The position numbers were made by a program, and so were the translations under genes. Of a stretch of DNA of 64,000 bases, positions 34,622-44,723 are shown one piece after another. A model generated the notes under the pieces. It made no database searches, had not been told where the DNA came from, and was given only the letters and a program-made list of their open reading frames with translations. Within the stretch, counting starts at the first letter, position 1. The number at the start of each line of letters is the position of its first letter. This DNA is from Paludifilum halophilum (GTDB taxonomy: Bacteria > Bacillota > Bacilli > Thermoactinomycetales > DSM-45169): contig NZ_NOWF01000003.1 in the NCBI RefSeq assembly GCF_002245355.1, forward strand, positions 62,001-126,000, written 5' to 3'.

Positions 34622-35542
34622 TTACTTCCTCATCTTCGGATCCAAAGCATCCCGCAAACCGTCACCCAAAGCGTTAAACGCCAGCAGGGTCAAGCTCAGG
34701 AAGAAAGCCGGGAAAAAGAGGCGCCACCACTCATCGGATAAAACCACGACCAGGGCGTCATTGATCATCGTTCCCCAGCTGGCGACGGGGGCTTGCACTC
34801 CGAGACCGAGAAAGCTCAGGAACGCTTCGGCAAAAATGGCATTGGGAACGGTAAACGTCAGCATCACGATAATCGGACCCAACGTGTTGGGAATCAAATG
34901 CTTGCTCATCAACCAATCCGTGCTGGCCCCCAGTGTCTGGGACGCCATGACATATTCCTGCTCTTTTAACTGCAGTACCTGGCCGCGGACCAGACGGGCC
35001 ATATTGAGCCACCCAGTCGCAGTGAGGGCGATAATAATCGTCAAGACCCCCGGTCCCATCACGACAAGCAGCAAAATCACCACCAGCAGATAAGGGAGTC
35101 CCCATAAAACATCGACAATCCGCATCATCACTTCGTCGGTGCGACCGCCCCGATAACCGGAGATCCCTCCATAAATCACCCCGATGATCAAATCGATCAA
35201 GGCGGCCACCACACCGATGGTCAAGGAGATCCGGGCCCCGTACCAGGTACGGACAAACACATCCCGGCCCAGTTCATCCGTCCCGAACCAGTGCCCCCCG
35301 GAAGGGGAAATATTTTTCCCGTCGCCCAGGTCCTGCTCGTAGTAAGTGTAAGGCTGCATAAAAGGACCCGCGATCGCCATGGCGACCAACAAAATAATCA
35401 TGAACAACCCGGCCATCGCCAGCTTGTTCTGCTTCAATCGATTCCAGACATCCTGCCAGTAAGTGAGGCTGGGACGCCGCAGTGTTTCTATATCAACAGC
35501 TCGCTTCGGAGCCCGTTCGAATTTTTCAGCCGGTATCGCCAT
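34622..35542 (-). CDS. oppC: Oligopeptide ABC transporter permease
   Basis: A 306-residue membrane protein with six membrane segments and the binding-protein-dependent transport motif (EAFLSFLGLGVQAPVASWGTM region). A soluble N-terminus of about 40 residues precedes the first segment, as in OppC/DppC. The ATG at 35542 is preferred to a GTG at 35551 because AAGGAGG would touch the GTG. It begins 5 nt after the oppB stop. Confidence 0.93.
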   Translation of the reverse strand: MAIPAEKFERAPKRAVDIETLRRPSLTYWQDVWNRLKQNKLAMAGLFMIILLVAMAIAGPFMQPYTYYEQDLGDGKNISPSGGHWFGTDELGRDVFVRTWYGARISLTIGVVAALIDLIIGVIYGGISGYRGGRTDEVMMRIVDVLWGLPYLLVVILLLVVMGPGVLTIIIALTATGWLNMARLVRGQVLQLKEQEYVMASQTLGASTDWLMSKHLIPNTLGPIIVMLTFTVPNAIFAEAFLSFLGLGVQAPVASWGTMINDALVVVLSDEWWRLFFPAFFLSLTLLAFNALGDGLRDALDPKMRK

Positions 35543-35547
35543 CCCGA

Positions 35548-36477
35548 TCACGCCTCCTTTTTACCGAGTTTAATGCGAGGATCAATGTAACCGTAGGCCA
35601 AATCGACGAGAAAGTTCATCAGGATCAAAAAGGCGGAGAAAAAGATGGTCGCACCCATGATCACCGGATAATCCCGGTTGATGATGCTTTCGACAAAGTA
35701 TTTGCCGATCCCCGGGATGGAAAAGATCTTCTCAACCACGAAACTGCCGGTCAGAATCGCCGCGGTCAAGGGACCGATCAGGGTGATGACGGGAATGATC
35801 GCGTTACGCAAAGTATGAAAGCTGATCACCCGGATTGGCGGCAATCCCTTGGCCCGGGCAGTGCGAATATAATCCTGTCCCAGTACCTCCAGCATGCTGG
35901 AGCGCATCAGGCGCGTCACCAGGGCCAGCGGAGTAAAAGCGAGGGCGATCGAAGGCAGGATGGTCTGATCGAAATTTCCCCAGCCGGCGATAGGGAGAAG
36001 TTCCCAATTCAACCCAAAATATTTTTGGAAAAGGGGAGCGATGACGAAGTTCGGGATGGACAGGCCGATCACCGCCAATACCATCAGGCTGTAGTCCGAC
36101 ATTCTGTTTTGCCGGAGTGCGGCTACGGTTCCCATCAAAATCCCGGCAAAGATCGCCAAAATCATCGCCTGTGCCCCCAGCTGGGCGGAAACGGGGAAGC
36201 CGTCCGCCAGCATGTCATTCACCGAACGGTTCACATTTTTGATAGAGAAACCCAAATCGCCGTGAATCAGGTTATTCATATAGACGACATACTGCATCGG
36301 GAGCGGCTTGTCCAATCCATACTGCGCCTTGAGATTTTCCAGGGTGCTCTCCGGCAGCTTCTTCTCCGAGGTGAAAGGATCTCCGGGAATGGAGTTCATC
36401 AAGATAAAAGTGAGCGTGGATATCAACCAAAGCGTGATCAACATGATCAATAAACGTTTACCGATATATCGAAGCAT
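35548..36477 (-). CDS. oppB: Oligopeptide ABC transporter permease
   Basis: A 309-residue membrane protein starting MLRYIGKRLLIMLITLW, with the family N-terminus, the large loop containing GDPFTSEKKLPE and DLGFSIKNVNRSV, and the EAA-type loop YIRTARAKGLPP. AGGAGGTGG precedes the ATG at 36477. Its stop codon shares the oppC ribosome site, so the two are coupled. Confidence 0.94.
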   Translation of the reverse strand: MLRYIGKRLLIMLITLWLISTLTFILMNSIPGDPFTSEKKLPESTLENLKAQYGLDKPLPMQYVVYMNNLIHGDLGFSIKNVNRSVNDMLADGFPVSAQLGAQAMILAIFAGILMGTVAALRQNRMSDYSLMVLAVIGLSIPNFVIAPLFQKYFGLNWELLPIAGWGNFDQTILPSIALAFTPLALVTRLMRSSMLEVLGQDYIRTARAKGLPPIRVISFHTLRNAIIPVITLIGPLTAAILTGSFVVEKIFSIPGIGKYFVESIINRDYPVIMGATIFFSAFLILMNFLVDLAYGYIDPRIKLGKKEA

Positions 36478-36559
36478 GGACTCCACCTCCTCTGTCTGGA
36501 TCAGACATGGGAAAGTCACCCCAAGAAGGGGTGACCATTTCTCATCCCTTGAATCAGGC

Positions 36560-38194
36560 TTACTCCTCGGTCAGGTACGCTTCTCGGAAGTCAAAGCTGG
36601 CGTCTTTTTTATAAATCACATTTTTCACGTGATCTTTTTGCAGGATGAACTCCGTGTAAAAGTAAATGGGAATGATCGGCATTTCTTCCATCAGGATTTC
36701 TTCCGCTTCATGCATTAACTTCGACCGTTTCTTCTGATCATTCGTCGACTTGGCTTTCTCGATCAGCTCGTCGTATTCCTCATTGTGCCAGTTGGCTTTG
36801 TTTTGATCGGACTCCGTCGTGTACATGTCGAGATAGGTCATCGGATCGATGTAGTCCGGAAGCCACCCCTGACGGGACATCTGAAAGTCTCCGTTACTTT
36901 GCTTCTCCAGAAAGACCTTCCACTCGGAGTTTTGCAGCTTCACATCGACATCCAAGTGTTTTTTCCACATCTGTTGAAGGGCTTCAGCGATTTTCTTGTG
37001 GCTGTCATCGGTATTGTAATCCAGGGTGATCTCAGGGAGTTTATCGATTCCCTCTTCTTCCATTCCCTCTTCCAGAAGTTCCTTGGCTTTCTCCGGCTGG
37101 GCGGAGGATTTTTGATATTGACCGTGCTGTTTCACCCATTCCTCACCGTTGGCAGGATCCGGCATCCCCCAGGGAACCCATCCGTTGGAAGGAGCTTCTC
37201 CTCCCTGGGTTACATCCTCCACGATCTTTTTCCTGTCGATGGCCAGAGCGAAGGCTTTGCGGATTTTCTTATTGTCGAAGGGCTCTTCCTCAAGGTTAAA
37301 GATATAAGAGTAACTGCCCAATTTCTTCTTGGTTTCCACTTCGCCCTTTTCCACCAATTCAGGAATCAAATCCACGGGAAGCGAATTCTTATCGCCGTAA
37401 TCCAACTTTCCGGATTTAAAGAGCTGGTAGGCGGTCTGCTCCTCCTGGTTGAAGGGTACGTTGATTTTGGACAGTTTCACCTTGTCAGCATTCCAGTAGT
37501 CTTCATTCTTTTTCAGTTCGATTTTGGAGTCATGCTCCCAAACATCCAACGTAAAAGCACCGTTGCCGACATAGGTGTCCGCGTTTGCCGCCCATTTCCC
37601 GTTCTCTTCCACTACATCCTTGTTCACCGGCAACAAGGTGTAGAAAGCGGTCAAGGAAATAAAATACGGAGTCGGCTGTTTCAGTTCCACTTTCAGCGTC
37701 TTATCATCGACGGCATCCACACCGACTTCGTCCGCCTCGGCTTCACCGGCGTTGTATTCTTCGCCGTTTTTCAAATAAAACAACTGGTACGCATAGATCG
37801 CTCCGGTATCCGGGTTGAGCACCCGCTTCCAGGCGTATTCGAAGTCCTCCGCTGTCACCGGATCGCCGTTGGACCATGTGGCGTCCCTCAGGTGGAACGT
37901 GATTTCTTTTCCGTCATCACTCACCTCCCACTCCTTGGCGATCCCCGGCTTCGGATTCCCGTCCTTATCGATGTTGACCAGCCCTTCCAGCACATGGCGA
38001 AGAATATGACCGGACTGGGAATCCTGCGCCTTGGCCGGATCCAAGCTGGGCGGTTCACTGACAATCATACCGATATCGAGTACCTGATCGTCGGATGCTT
38101 GACTGGAGCCGCCGCCGCACGCCGCCAGAAAAACCATGCTTAAGACGGTGAAAGCGGCTACAAGTTGAGTCATCCTCCTCTTACTTCTCATCAT
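36560..38194 (-). CDS. oppA: Oligopeptide-binding lipoprotein
   Basis: A 544-residue solute-binding protein of SBP family 5, anchored outside the membrane. Signal peptide with lipobox LAAC (about residues 22-25), then EPPSLDPAKAQDSQSGHILRH, the WSNGDPVTAEDF motif and the C-terminal NSEWKVFLEKQSNGDFQM block. It delivers peptides to OppBC; in sporulating bacilli Opp imports signalling peptides. AAGGGGG precedes the ATG. First gene of the opp operon. Confidence 0.95.
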   Translation of the reverse strand: MMRSKRRMTQLVAAFTVLSMVFLAACGGGSSQASDDQVLDIGMIVSEPPSLDPAKAQDSQSGHILRHVLEGLVNIDKDGNPKPGIAKEWEVSDDGKEITFHLRDATWSNGDPVTAEDFEYAWKRVLNPDTGAIYAYQLFYLKNGEEYNAGEAEADEVGVDAVDDKTLKVELKQPTPYFISLTAFYTLLPVNKDVVEENGKWAANADTYVGNGAFTLDVWEHDSKIELKKNEDYWNADKVKLSKINVPFNQEEQTAYQLFKSGKLDYGDKNSLPVDLIPELVEKGEVETKKKLGSYSYIFNLEEEPFDNKKIRKAFALAIDRKKIVEDVTQGGEAPSNGWVPWGMPDPANGEEWVKQHGQYQKSSAQPEKAKELLEEGMEEEGIDKLPEITLDYNTDDSHKKIAEALQQMWKKHLDVDVKLQNSEWKVFLEKQSNGDFQMSRQGWLPDYIDPMTYLDMYTTESDQNKANWHNEEYDELIEKAKSTNDQKKRSKLMHEAEEILMEEMPIIPIYFYTEFILQKDHVKNVIYKKDASFDFREAYLTEE

Positions 38195-38566
38195 TCAAAA
38201 CCCCCTTGAAGAAAAGTGAGCTCGGTCACCGAAGTTCCATCCCGGTTCCCTTTATGGTTACAGCCTCTTTGCAGATAAAAGAACCGGACTATACGAAATA
38301 AAATTGACAAGAGCTGTCCGGGAACGCAGACTTTTTGAAATCCGGAATATATCCGGAAGAGAGATTCCTTCGGACCTTTAGAAATTTCGTCCAACTTTTT
38401 ATCTCCTTCAGAAGCCATAACCTATGCCCATTTTACTATATTCCTCTTTTCTTAAAAAAATCCTTCCTACCGGGACCATTTTTTCTCCATTTTTCGACCG
38501 GAAATAAAAACCTGAAAAGGACTTTTGTCCTTTTCAGGTTTATTCCTGACAAATATTGATCTTTTT
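38195..38566. other. Gap between oppA and lysC
   Basis: Holds the lysC terminator (38503-38541) and the upstream region of oppA. I see no clear promoter match or regulatory RNA in the oppA leader. Confidence 0.5.
38503..38541 (-). terminator. Terminator after lysC
   Basis: AACCTGAAAAGGAC-aaaa-GTCCTTTTCAGGTT followed by TTTATTTCC on the minus strand. Confidence 0.9.
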
Positions 38567-39811
38567 CTAGGAAGAAGCCCCGACCAGTGTCTGTTCTTCC
38601 ACATCGAGGCCAAAAACGGAATGAAGCTCCCGAACTGCCTTCTCTGCCTGGTTTTTGGCAATCGCACAGGAGATTTTGATCTCCGAGGTGGAAACCATTC
38701 GGATTCGAATCCCGGCTTCGCTTAAAGAAGTAAACATTTTGGCGGCCACTCCCGGATGGGTGACCATCCCCGCACCGACAGCAGAAACTTTGGCCAATCC
38801 GGTTTCGGAGACCACTTCCAGGTACTTCAGCTCTTCCCCATGGTCTTCAATCACCTTCTCAGCCTGCTCCCACTCTTCTTCATGGACGCTGAAAGCCACA
38901 TCGATCCGATCATTGTCGTGATCGCTGGTCACAATCATATCCACGTTGATATGGGCCTCCGCCAACACTCCGAACAAAGTTGTCAGCGCGCGAGTCTGAT
39001 TGGGCAGCCCCAGAACTTTGATCCGTGCAACCTGCAAATCGTGGGCAATTCCTCGTACATTCAGTTCTTCTTCCATATTGGCAGCCTCCTTGACCCAGGT
39101 TCCTTCTTCATCGACAAAGCTGGACCGAACCACCAGAGGCACCCGATGGGTCATCGCGCACTCGACGGAACGCGGGTGAAGAACCCCCGCCCCCAGGTTG
39201 GCCAATTCCAGCATTTCTTCGTAGGAAATCTCCTTCAGCTTGCCCGCCTGGGGAGCCATTCTCGGATCGGCTGTAAAAACGCCGGTGACATCGGTGAATA
39301 TCTCGCACCGGTCCGCCTCCAATGCCGCCGCCAATGCTACAGCCGTGGTATCGGAGCCGCCCCGGCCAAGGGTCGTAATTTCTCCGTCGGAAGACACTCC
39401 CTGAAATCCGGCGACGACGACGATTTCGCCCTGGTCCAAAGATTGACGAACGCGTTGGGTATCGATTTCTTCAATCCGTGCTTTTCCGTGAATCGGATCA
39501 GTTTGAATTCCGGCTTGCCAACCGGTCATCGGACGGGCTTTTAAGCCCCTCTCCATCAAAGCCATCGATAAGAGAGCGATCGACACCTGTTCGCCGGTCG
39601 TCAATAATACATCCATCTCTCTTTGGGGAGGTGGATCACTCATCTGGCGGGCCAGGGAAACCAGCTCATCGGTGGTTTTTCCCATCGCCGACACGGTGAC
39701 CACGCATTGATCCCCGTCGGCATGGGATTTGGCAATTCGTTCAGCCACCTTCCGAATGCGTTCCACACTGCCGACCGAGGTTCCGCCAAACTTCTGTACG
39801 ACTAGTCCCAT
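38567..39811 (-). CDS. lysC: Aspartate kinase (lysine-sensitive type)
   Basis: A 414-residue enzyme that makes aspartyl phosphate for lysine, threonine, methionine and diaminopimelate. The kinase domain has VVQKFGGTSVGSVERI, TTGEQVSIALL, GRGGSDTTAVALA and FTDVTGVFTADPR. Two ACT domains follow (about 260-410), giving feedback control. The leader carries a lysine riboswitch with a terminator, so lysine should shut the gene off, as for lysC of B. subtilis. An internal start giving a beta subunit, known in B. subtilis, could not be judged. Confidence 0.96.
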   Translation of the reverse strand: MGLVVQKFGGTSVGSVERIRKVAERIAKSHADGDQCVVTVSAMGKTTDELVSLARQMSDPPPQREMDVLLTTGEQVSIALLSMALMERGLKARPMTGWQAGIQTDPIHGKARIEEIDTQRVRQSLDQGEIVVVAGFQGVSSDGEITTLGRGGSDTTAVALAAALEADRCEIFTDVTGVFTADPRMAPQAGKLKEISYEEMLELANLGAGVLHPRSVECAMTHRVPLVVRSSFVDEEGTWVKEAANMEEELNVRGIAHDLQVARIKVLGLPNQTRALTTLFGVLAEAHINVDMIVTSDHDNDRIDVAFSVHEEEWEQAEKVIEDHGEELKYLEVVSETGLAKVSAVGAGMVTHPGVAAKMFTSLSEAGIRIRMVSTSEIKISCAIAKNQAEKAVRELHSVFGLDVEEQTLVGASS

Positions 39812-39861
39812 TTGTCCGTGTGATCTCCTCTCCTGTTTTCGAATAAGAATTTCCCCATGGA

Positions 39862-39898
39862 TAAGAAAAGGCCACAGCGGGAAGTTCCAGCTGTCGCC
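39862..39898 (-). terminator. Riboswitch-controlled terminator before lysC
   Basis: GGGCGACAGC and GCTGTGGCC arms (one mismatch) followed by TTTTCTT, between the lysine aptamer and lysC. Confidence 0.7.
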
Positions 39899-39944
39899 CT
39901 AACCATCGGCACGTACCAGCCTCACTTGTTCCCGGTGAAATAGT

Positions 39945-40120
39945 GCTCCACAGAAAACATCCAAGTTTCTCCGTGACAGTCCCGCTCCTGTTCGGCAACG
40001 GGTCCAGCTCCTCCCCCAGCGGTAAAGGGAAAGAACTTCGGCGAACGCCCCTTTCCCCGCCGGTCTTCGGAACCGCACCTCCCGGTGGCTACTGATGGTC
40101 ATCCGCTCCTCTAATCACTC
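39945..40120 (-). promoter_or_regulatory. Lysine riboswitch (L-box)
   Basis: Conserved blocks on the minus strand: TTAGAGGAGCGG, ATCAGTAG, GGGAGGTGCGG, GGGGAAAGGGGCG, TTCGCCGAAG and GACTGTCACGG, in the order of the lysC leader of B. subtilis. It lies directly upstream of lysC and a terminator hairpin. Confidence 0.85.
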
Positions 40121-40227
40121 GTGCTCGTGAGGTATTCAATTGTTAAGTACCTTTTATATGGGAAAACAGGCTCGATCGATCCAGCAACCTTCTCGCCGTT
40201 CCCCCATTTTTATTGTCTCTGATGTTA

Positions 40228-40428
40228 TCATACCGTATATGGATGAACAACAGCCTTCAACCGCTTCCTGAAGTCCCTCGTCATCCTGAAAAGCCCCGCA
40301 TCAAACATGCGAAAACCATGCTCTACATTCCTCCACTTCTCTGGAAACTCCTTGCGGATGAGCTCTTTTCGCGATTACCGATACCCCTTTAGGATCGACT
40401 GCAACTTGGCGGCGATCGGATATTCCAT
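40228..40428 (-). pseudogene. Small ORF with an in-frame stop, 66 codons
   Basis: Begins MEYPIAAKLQSILKGYR behind GAGGAGGGAC, meets TAA (40375-40377), and continues in frame with SRKELIRKEFPEKWRN and MTRDFRKRLKAVVHPYTV to a TGA. The text after the stop still looks protein-like and basic. It may be a broken small gene, or the first 17 codons alone may be translated. No family recognised. Confidence 0.35.
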
Positions 40429-40617
40429 GTCCCTCCTCGCCCCTGTTTATTGATTAAGACATCGGGACTGTGTTTCCAAAAAAAGCTGAACACTCTCGAC
40501 ATAAAACCTTAACTTGCAGTCCCCTGCTGAAAAAGTATAATGGGGGTATACAGAGAACGTAAACGAAGGCTTGGTCGGAAAAACCCGACGGGCCCCCTTT
40601 GCAAGGGAGTGAACCCT

Positions 40618-40866
40618 ATGACTCAAATCGGTATCCCGGGTTTCATCCTGATCGTGCTGGTCGCCCTGATCCTGTTCGGTCCCGGCAAACTTCCGGAACT
40701 GGGACGGGCTGCCGGTCGCACTTTGCGGGAATTTAAGGACTCGGTCTCCGGCATCACCGACGACCGCAACAGCGACGAAAAGGGCCATACGACGGAATCC
40801 AAGTCCGAGGAGGCATCCGGGCAGGAATCCGATCTGCATAAAACCCACGGAGAGGTCAAACGGTGA
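40618..40866 (+). CDS. tatA: Twin-arginine translocase subunit TatA/E
   Basis: An 82-residue membrane protein: one N-terminal membrane helix ([20 protein letters not shown]), the hinge LPELGR, then the amphipathic helix [13 protein letters not shown] and a charged Ser/Glu-rich tail. The [11 protein letters not shown] motif is diagnostic. It forms the pore of the Tat pathway for folded proteins. No tatC is in this window. AAGGGAG precedes the ATG. Confidence 0.93.
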   Translation: MTQIGIPGFILIVLVALILFGPGKLPELGRAAGRTLREFKDSVSGITDDRNSDEKGHTTESKSEEASGQESDLHKTHGEVKR

Positions 40867-40881
40867 AGACCGCTTTCCGTA

Positions 40882-40921
40882 AAAAAACCGGCCGACCGGG
40901 CCCAACCCGGTCGGCCGACTT
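40882..40921. terminator. Bidirectional terminator between tatA and mobA
   Basis: GGCCGACCGGG and CCCGGTCGGCC around a short loop, with an A run before and GACTTTCG after. Confidence 0.8.
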
Positions 40922-40934
40922 TCGTTCAAAAGCG

Positions 40935-41582
40935 TTATTCGCCCGATTTTTCACGTACCTCCCGGTGCCCCGTTTCCTCCGATTGCTCGACGAAACTTAG
41001 CGCTCGAGACCATTCCCGGGGCCGGTTCATATTGAAAAGGGCCCGATCAGGATTGGCGCAGGACTCCATCTCCTCCCTGTCCACATAACCGACACGAAGT
41101 TCCTGTAAAAAATCGGTCACTCGCCGTTCCCGGCAGTACAGCCGACGTTCCAGAACCGGAAGACAACGGCGTTGATAAACAGCAAAAAGGGGATGAGTCC
41201 GTTCCCCGTCCTGAGGAACCACCGCATCCACTCCTTCCGATCGGGAAAAAAGAAGCCGGGCCAATTCAGGGGAGGCAAAAGGCATATCACAGGCGACAAC
41301 CAGATTGGGACCGCAGGTGGATACCGACAACCCGGCATGAATTCCGGCCAAGGGACCTTGACCCGGATAACGGTCGGAAACAACGGGAATCCCCCGAGTT
41401 TCACAGGATAAACCCGCGCCGGCAACGATGACCGGGTTTCCGATCCCTTTCAACCGGCGCAAGATACGACAACCCATCGATTCCCCCTTGAACGGCAGGA
41501 GGAATTTATCCCGCCCCATCCGACGGGATTCCCCCCCGGCCAGGAGGATCACTCCCCTTTCCGGGTTCTTCTCCACTCTCAT
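40935..41582 (-). CDS. mobA: Molybdenum cofactor guanylyltransferase
   Basis: A 215-residue nucleotidyltransferase that adds GMP to molybdopterin. It shows the N-terminal motif VILLAGGESRRMGRDKFLL, DRYPGQGPLAGIHAGL and the metal-binding VVACDMPFASPEL. The start at 41582 shares its A with the uvrC stop codon (TGATG), so translation is coupled to uvrC. A Tat translocase gene lies beyond it, and many molybdoenzymes are Tat substrates, but no molybdoenzyme is present here. Confidence 0.9.
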   Translation of the reverse strand: MRVEKNPERGVILLAGGESRRMGRDKFLLPFKGESMGCRILRRLKGIGNPVIVAGAGLSCETRGIPVVSDRYPGQGPLAGIHAGLSVSTCGPNLVVACDMPFASPELARLLFSRSEGVDAVVPQDGERTHPLFAVYQRRCLPVLERRLYCRERRVTDFLQELRVGYVDREEMESCANPDRALFNMNRPREWSRALSFVEQSEETGHREVREKSGE

Positions 41583-43384
41583 CAACCCCCCGGGTCGCCG
41601 GTTTCTTTCCAATCCTGTTGCAAACGGGTTAAGATTTCCCGAGCCAACTTGTCACCGATTCCCGCTTTGCGGTATTCCTCCACTTTCGCTTGACGCATCT
41701 TCTCCACAGATCCGAAGTGCTTATACAACATCTGTTTCCGCTTTGGACCCACTCCGGGGATATCGTCCAGCACGGATCGGACCATCGCTTTACCCCGGGT
41801 TTGCCGGTGGAAGGTAACGGCGAAGCGGTGCACCTCCTCCTGGATCCGCTGAAGCAGGTAAAACTCCTGACTGCCCCGCCGAAGGGCGATTTCCTCGGGC
41901 GAATCCCCGAATAGCAGGCTGGCAGTCCGGTGACGGTCATCCTTGACCAGCCCGGCCACGGGGATAAACAGACCCAACTCATTTTCCAACACGTCGACAG
42001 CGCTGGACATCTGACCCCGTCCTCCGTCAACGATGACCAATTCCGGCAAAGGCAGATCTTCCTTTAATACCCGAGTGTAACGGCGGCGGATCACTTCCCG
42101 CATCGTCTCAAAATCATCCGGCTTGTCCACTGACCGAATTTTAAACTTCCGGTATTCTTTCTTCTCCGGAGCACCGTCAATGAACGTCACCATGGCCGAT
42201 ACCGGATCCGCTCCCTGGATGTTGGAGTTGTCAAAAGCCTCGATCCGTTTGGGATAGCCGATTTCCAAGGCTTCCCCGAGACGGCGGGTGGCTTCGATCG
42301 TCCTCCCTTTATCCCGTTCCATCAGCTTGAAACGCTCTTCCAAAGCAATTCGGGCGTTTTGCTCCGCCATTTGCAACAATCGTTTTTTCAGTCCCCGTTG
42401 AGGGACGCGAACCTGTACCCCGCTCAGCCATTGATCGATCAAATCGACATCCGCATTGTCGGGGAGGTTGATCTCCTTGGGCAAGGCTGGTTTTTCGTGG
42501 TAAAACTGGGCCACGTAGGAGGTAAAGTCCTCTTCTTCTTTCCCGTAATGGGGAAAAACGGCCACATCCCGTTCCATCAGCTTACCCTGACGCACGAAAA
42601 AGGCCTGAACGCACATGATTCCCTTGTCCGCCGCATAACCGAAAACATCCCGGTCGATACGGTCATTCAGGGTGATGTTTTGCTTCACCATCACCGCCTC
42701 AATGTGCTTAATCAGATCCCTGAGTTCCTTGGCCCGTTCAAAGTTGAGCTCCTCTGCGGCTTTCTCCATTTTTCGCCTCAGGTCTTTTTGTACTTCCTGG
42801 TACCCGCCGTTTAAAAAACGGATGATATTTCGGATCATCTCATCATACTGGGTCGGATCGACATCGAATTCACAGGGAGCCAAGCACTGTCCCATGTGAT
42901 AATACAGACAAACCCGCTTCGGAAGGGTTCGACACTTGCGAAGCGGATACAGTTTATCCAACAGCTTTTTGGTCTCCTGTGCCGCCAATGCGTTGGGATA
43001 AGGACCGAAATAACGGGATCCGTCCCGTTTGACATTCCGGGTGACCTCCAAACGCGGATGCTCTTCCTTGGTCAAACGGATATAAGGGTAGGATTTGTCA
43101 TCCTTCATCAACACGTTGTAATATGGTCGATGCCGTTTGATCAGGTTGGCTTCCAATATCAGCGCCTCGGTGGCACTTTCAGTTACGATATATTCAAAGT
43201 CAACGATATCGGCAACCATCCGTTGGGTCTTTCCGTCATGACTGCCGGTAAAATACGAACGAACCCGGCTGCGAAGGTTTTTCGCCTTACCGACATATAT
43301 GGTTTTCCCACGGATGTCCTTCATCAGATAACAGCCCGGTCGATCCGGAAGGAGAGAGAGTTTCTCCCGGATTCCTTCGTTCAT
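41582..43384 (-). CDS. uvrC: Excinuclease ABC subunit C
   Basis: A 600-residue nuclease that makes both incisions in nucleotide excision repair. Domains in order: GIY-YIG nuclease ([27 protein letters not shown]), Cys-rich region ([22 protein letters not shown]), UvrB-binding UVR motif ([22 protein letters not shown]), RNase H-like 5' nuclease domain ([24 protein letters not shown]) and tandem HhH at the end. The start is ATG at 43384 with GGAGG 8 nt upstream. It neighbours the trxA and lysC genes as in B. subtilis. Confidence 0.97.
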   Translation of the reverse strand: MNEGIREKLSLLPDRPGCYLMKDIRGKTIYVGKAKNLRSRVRSYFTGSHDGKTQRMVADIVDFEYIVTESATEALILEANLIKRHRPYYNVLMKDDKSYPYIRLTKEEHPRLEVTRNVKRDGSRYFGPYPNALAAQETKKLLDKLYPLRKCRTLPKRVCLYYHMGQCLAPCEFDVDPTQYDEMIRNIIRFLNGGYQEVQKDLRRKMEKAAEELNFERAKELRDLIKHIEAVMVKQNITLNDRIDRDVFGYAADKGIMCVQAFFVRQGKLMERDVAVFPHYGKEEEDFTSYVAQFYHEKPALPKEINLPDNADVDLIDQWLSGVQVRVPQRGLKKRLLQMAEQNARIALEERFKLMERDKGRTIEATRRLGEALEIGYPKRIEAFDNSNIQGADPVSAMVTFIDGAPEKKEYRKFKIRSVDKPDDFETMREVIRRRYTRVLKEDLPLPELVIVDGGRGQMSSAVDVLENELGLFIPVAGLVKDDRHRTASLLFGDSPEEIALRRGSQEFYLLQRIQEEVHRFAVTFHRQTRGKAMVRSVLDDIPGVGPKRKQMLYKHFGSVEKMRQAKVEEYRKAGIGDKLAREILTRLQQDWKETGDPGG

Positions 43385-43612
43385 ATCCACTTCCTCCTTA
43401 CCCCTTATGTTACCACAGAACGGCTACATTTGTACCCGGCTTCCCTTTGACGAAGCCGGTATACTTAAAAATCCCCCTCTCCTGAAACGCCAGAAAAGGG
43501 GAAGGCGTTAAAAGAGCTGGTCGCATCCAATCCGTAAGAAGCGCTTGTCCCCTCTCCCGCGAAAGGATACGATGGATTTATAAAAACAATGATCATGGGA
43601 GGGATCTGTTTG

Positions 43613-44569
43613 GGGGAGTCCATCCAACTGCTTAATCGCCACGGAATGAAGCTGTGGCTCGGTTCCTTGATCGGCGGACTGGTGGTTCTCATTTTTTTAC
43701 TGATACCGCACTTATTTATCGGAATGGTGCTGCGTTCCGAAATATCCGCCCTGCGGGGAATCATCAAAGATCTGGCTTCGTCGCCCGACCGCTTTCAGCA
43801 GCTCGGGACAGAAGCCGGTCGACTGCTGAACCTCTTCCACACCGGAGGAACGGTCGTTATTACCTACTTCGCTCTGGTCCTTCTGATCACCTTATTGGTC
43901 CATGTTTTCTATACTGCCGGTTTTGTCGGCAGTCTGCGCAATGCCGCGTTAGAAGGGAGCGTCTCTCCGGGCCATTTTTTTTCTTATGGAATCCGGTATA
44001 TGCTCCGCCTTCTGCTTCTTTTCCTGCTTCAAGGGGTAACGGTGCTTGTGCTGGCCGTCCCGGCCGCAATCAGCATTCTTTTGGTCCAAGGTCAGCCGAC
44101 CTGGGTCATGATCGCCTTTTCTGCAGTCGGAGGAGCTCTTCTCTTGCTGAACAGCATCGCCTTCAGTCATTCCCTGATCGTGATGTTCGCAGAAGAAATG
44201 GGGGCCTTTCGTTCCTATGCCTATGGCTTTAAAGTGATTTTTGTCCGCTTGGTACCCGCTTTGGTTTCCATCCTCGGATCCGCCCTTTTCGGGGTTCTGG
44301 GAATGGCGGGGGTGATCTTGCTCTCTCTTTTTCCCTGGCTTCTTCTGCAGATCTTTGATGACGGGGCTGTCGCTCTACTCGTCGGAGCCACCTTCGGGGC
44401 CATTCTCTTTTGGCTGTTGGTTGTCTTTCCTCCGATGCTTTCCTTCGGGCTTTTGTTCACCCGGTACTTCACTCACATTCAAAACCGTCTATTCCCTGAG
44501 GATGACCAGGAACCGGTCCTTGTCACACCAACGATCGACGACGGGGAAGCCGGAAACCGATCCGGATAA
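43613..44569 (+). CDS. Membrane protein, first of three related genes
   Basis: A 318-residue protein with about six membrane segments. It starts at TTG (43613) behind GGGAGG and reads GESIQLLNRHGMKLWLGSLIGG, the same opening as the next two genes (S..LL...G...WG). Other shared features are the TGG..VI.YFALVLL loop and a segment with YAYGFKVIF where the others have KSIKISFRLF and KSLKHSFRLF. No family name recognised; the pattern resembles membrane domains seen near glycerophosphodiesterases and DUF975-like proteins. Confidence 0.75.
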   Translation, partial: GESIQLLNRHGMKLWLGSLIGGLVVLIFLLIPHLFIGMVLRSEISALRGIIKDLASSPDRFQQLGTEAGRLLNLFHTGGTVVITYFALVLLITLLVHVFYTAGFVGSLRNAALEGSVSPGHFFSYGIRYMLRLLLLFLLQGVTVLVLAVPAAISILLVQGQPTWVMIAFSAVGGALLLLNSIAFSHSLIVMFAEEMGAFRSYAYGFKVIFVRLVPALVSILGSALFGVLGMAGVILLSLFPWLLLQIFDDGAVALLVGATFGAILFWLLVVFPPMLSFGLLFTRYFTHIQNRLFPEDDQEPVLVTPTIDDGEAGNRSG

Positions 44570-44585
44570 TCCGACCCCGTGCAGA

Positions 44586-44625
44586 AAGCGGCGCAGAAGA
44601 GAGGATTTCTTCTGCGCTTTTTTTG
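44586..44625 (+). terminator. Terminator after the first membrane gene
   Basis: GCGCAGAAGA and TCTTCTGCGC arms followed by TTTTTTT. Confidence 0.9.
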
Positions 44626-44723
44626 GAGTGGAAAAGAAGAAATCATTTTTTCTGAAACCACGAACCTTTCAAATCGTATATAGTAGTATGGAGAATTACC
44701 ATCGATTGATAGGAGGCAGTCGG

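Noticed and set aside
38195-38420. T-box-like text (GGGATGGAACTTCGG) upstream of oppA
   Set aside because: Only a loose match to the T-box core; no terminator, specifier stem or fitting gene follows.
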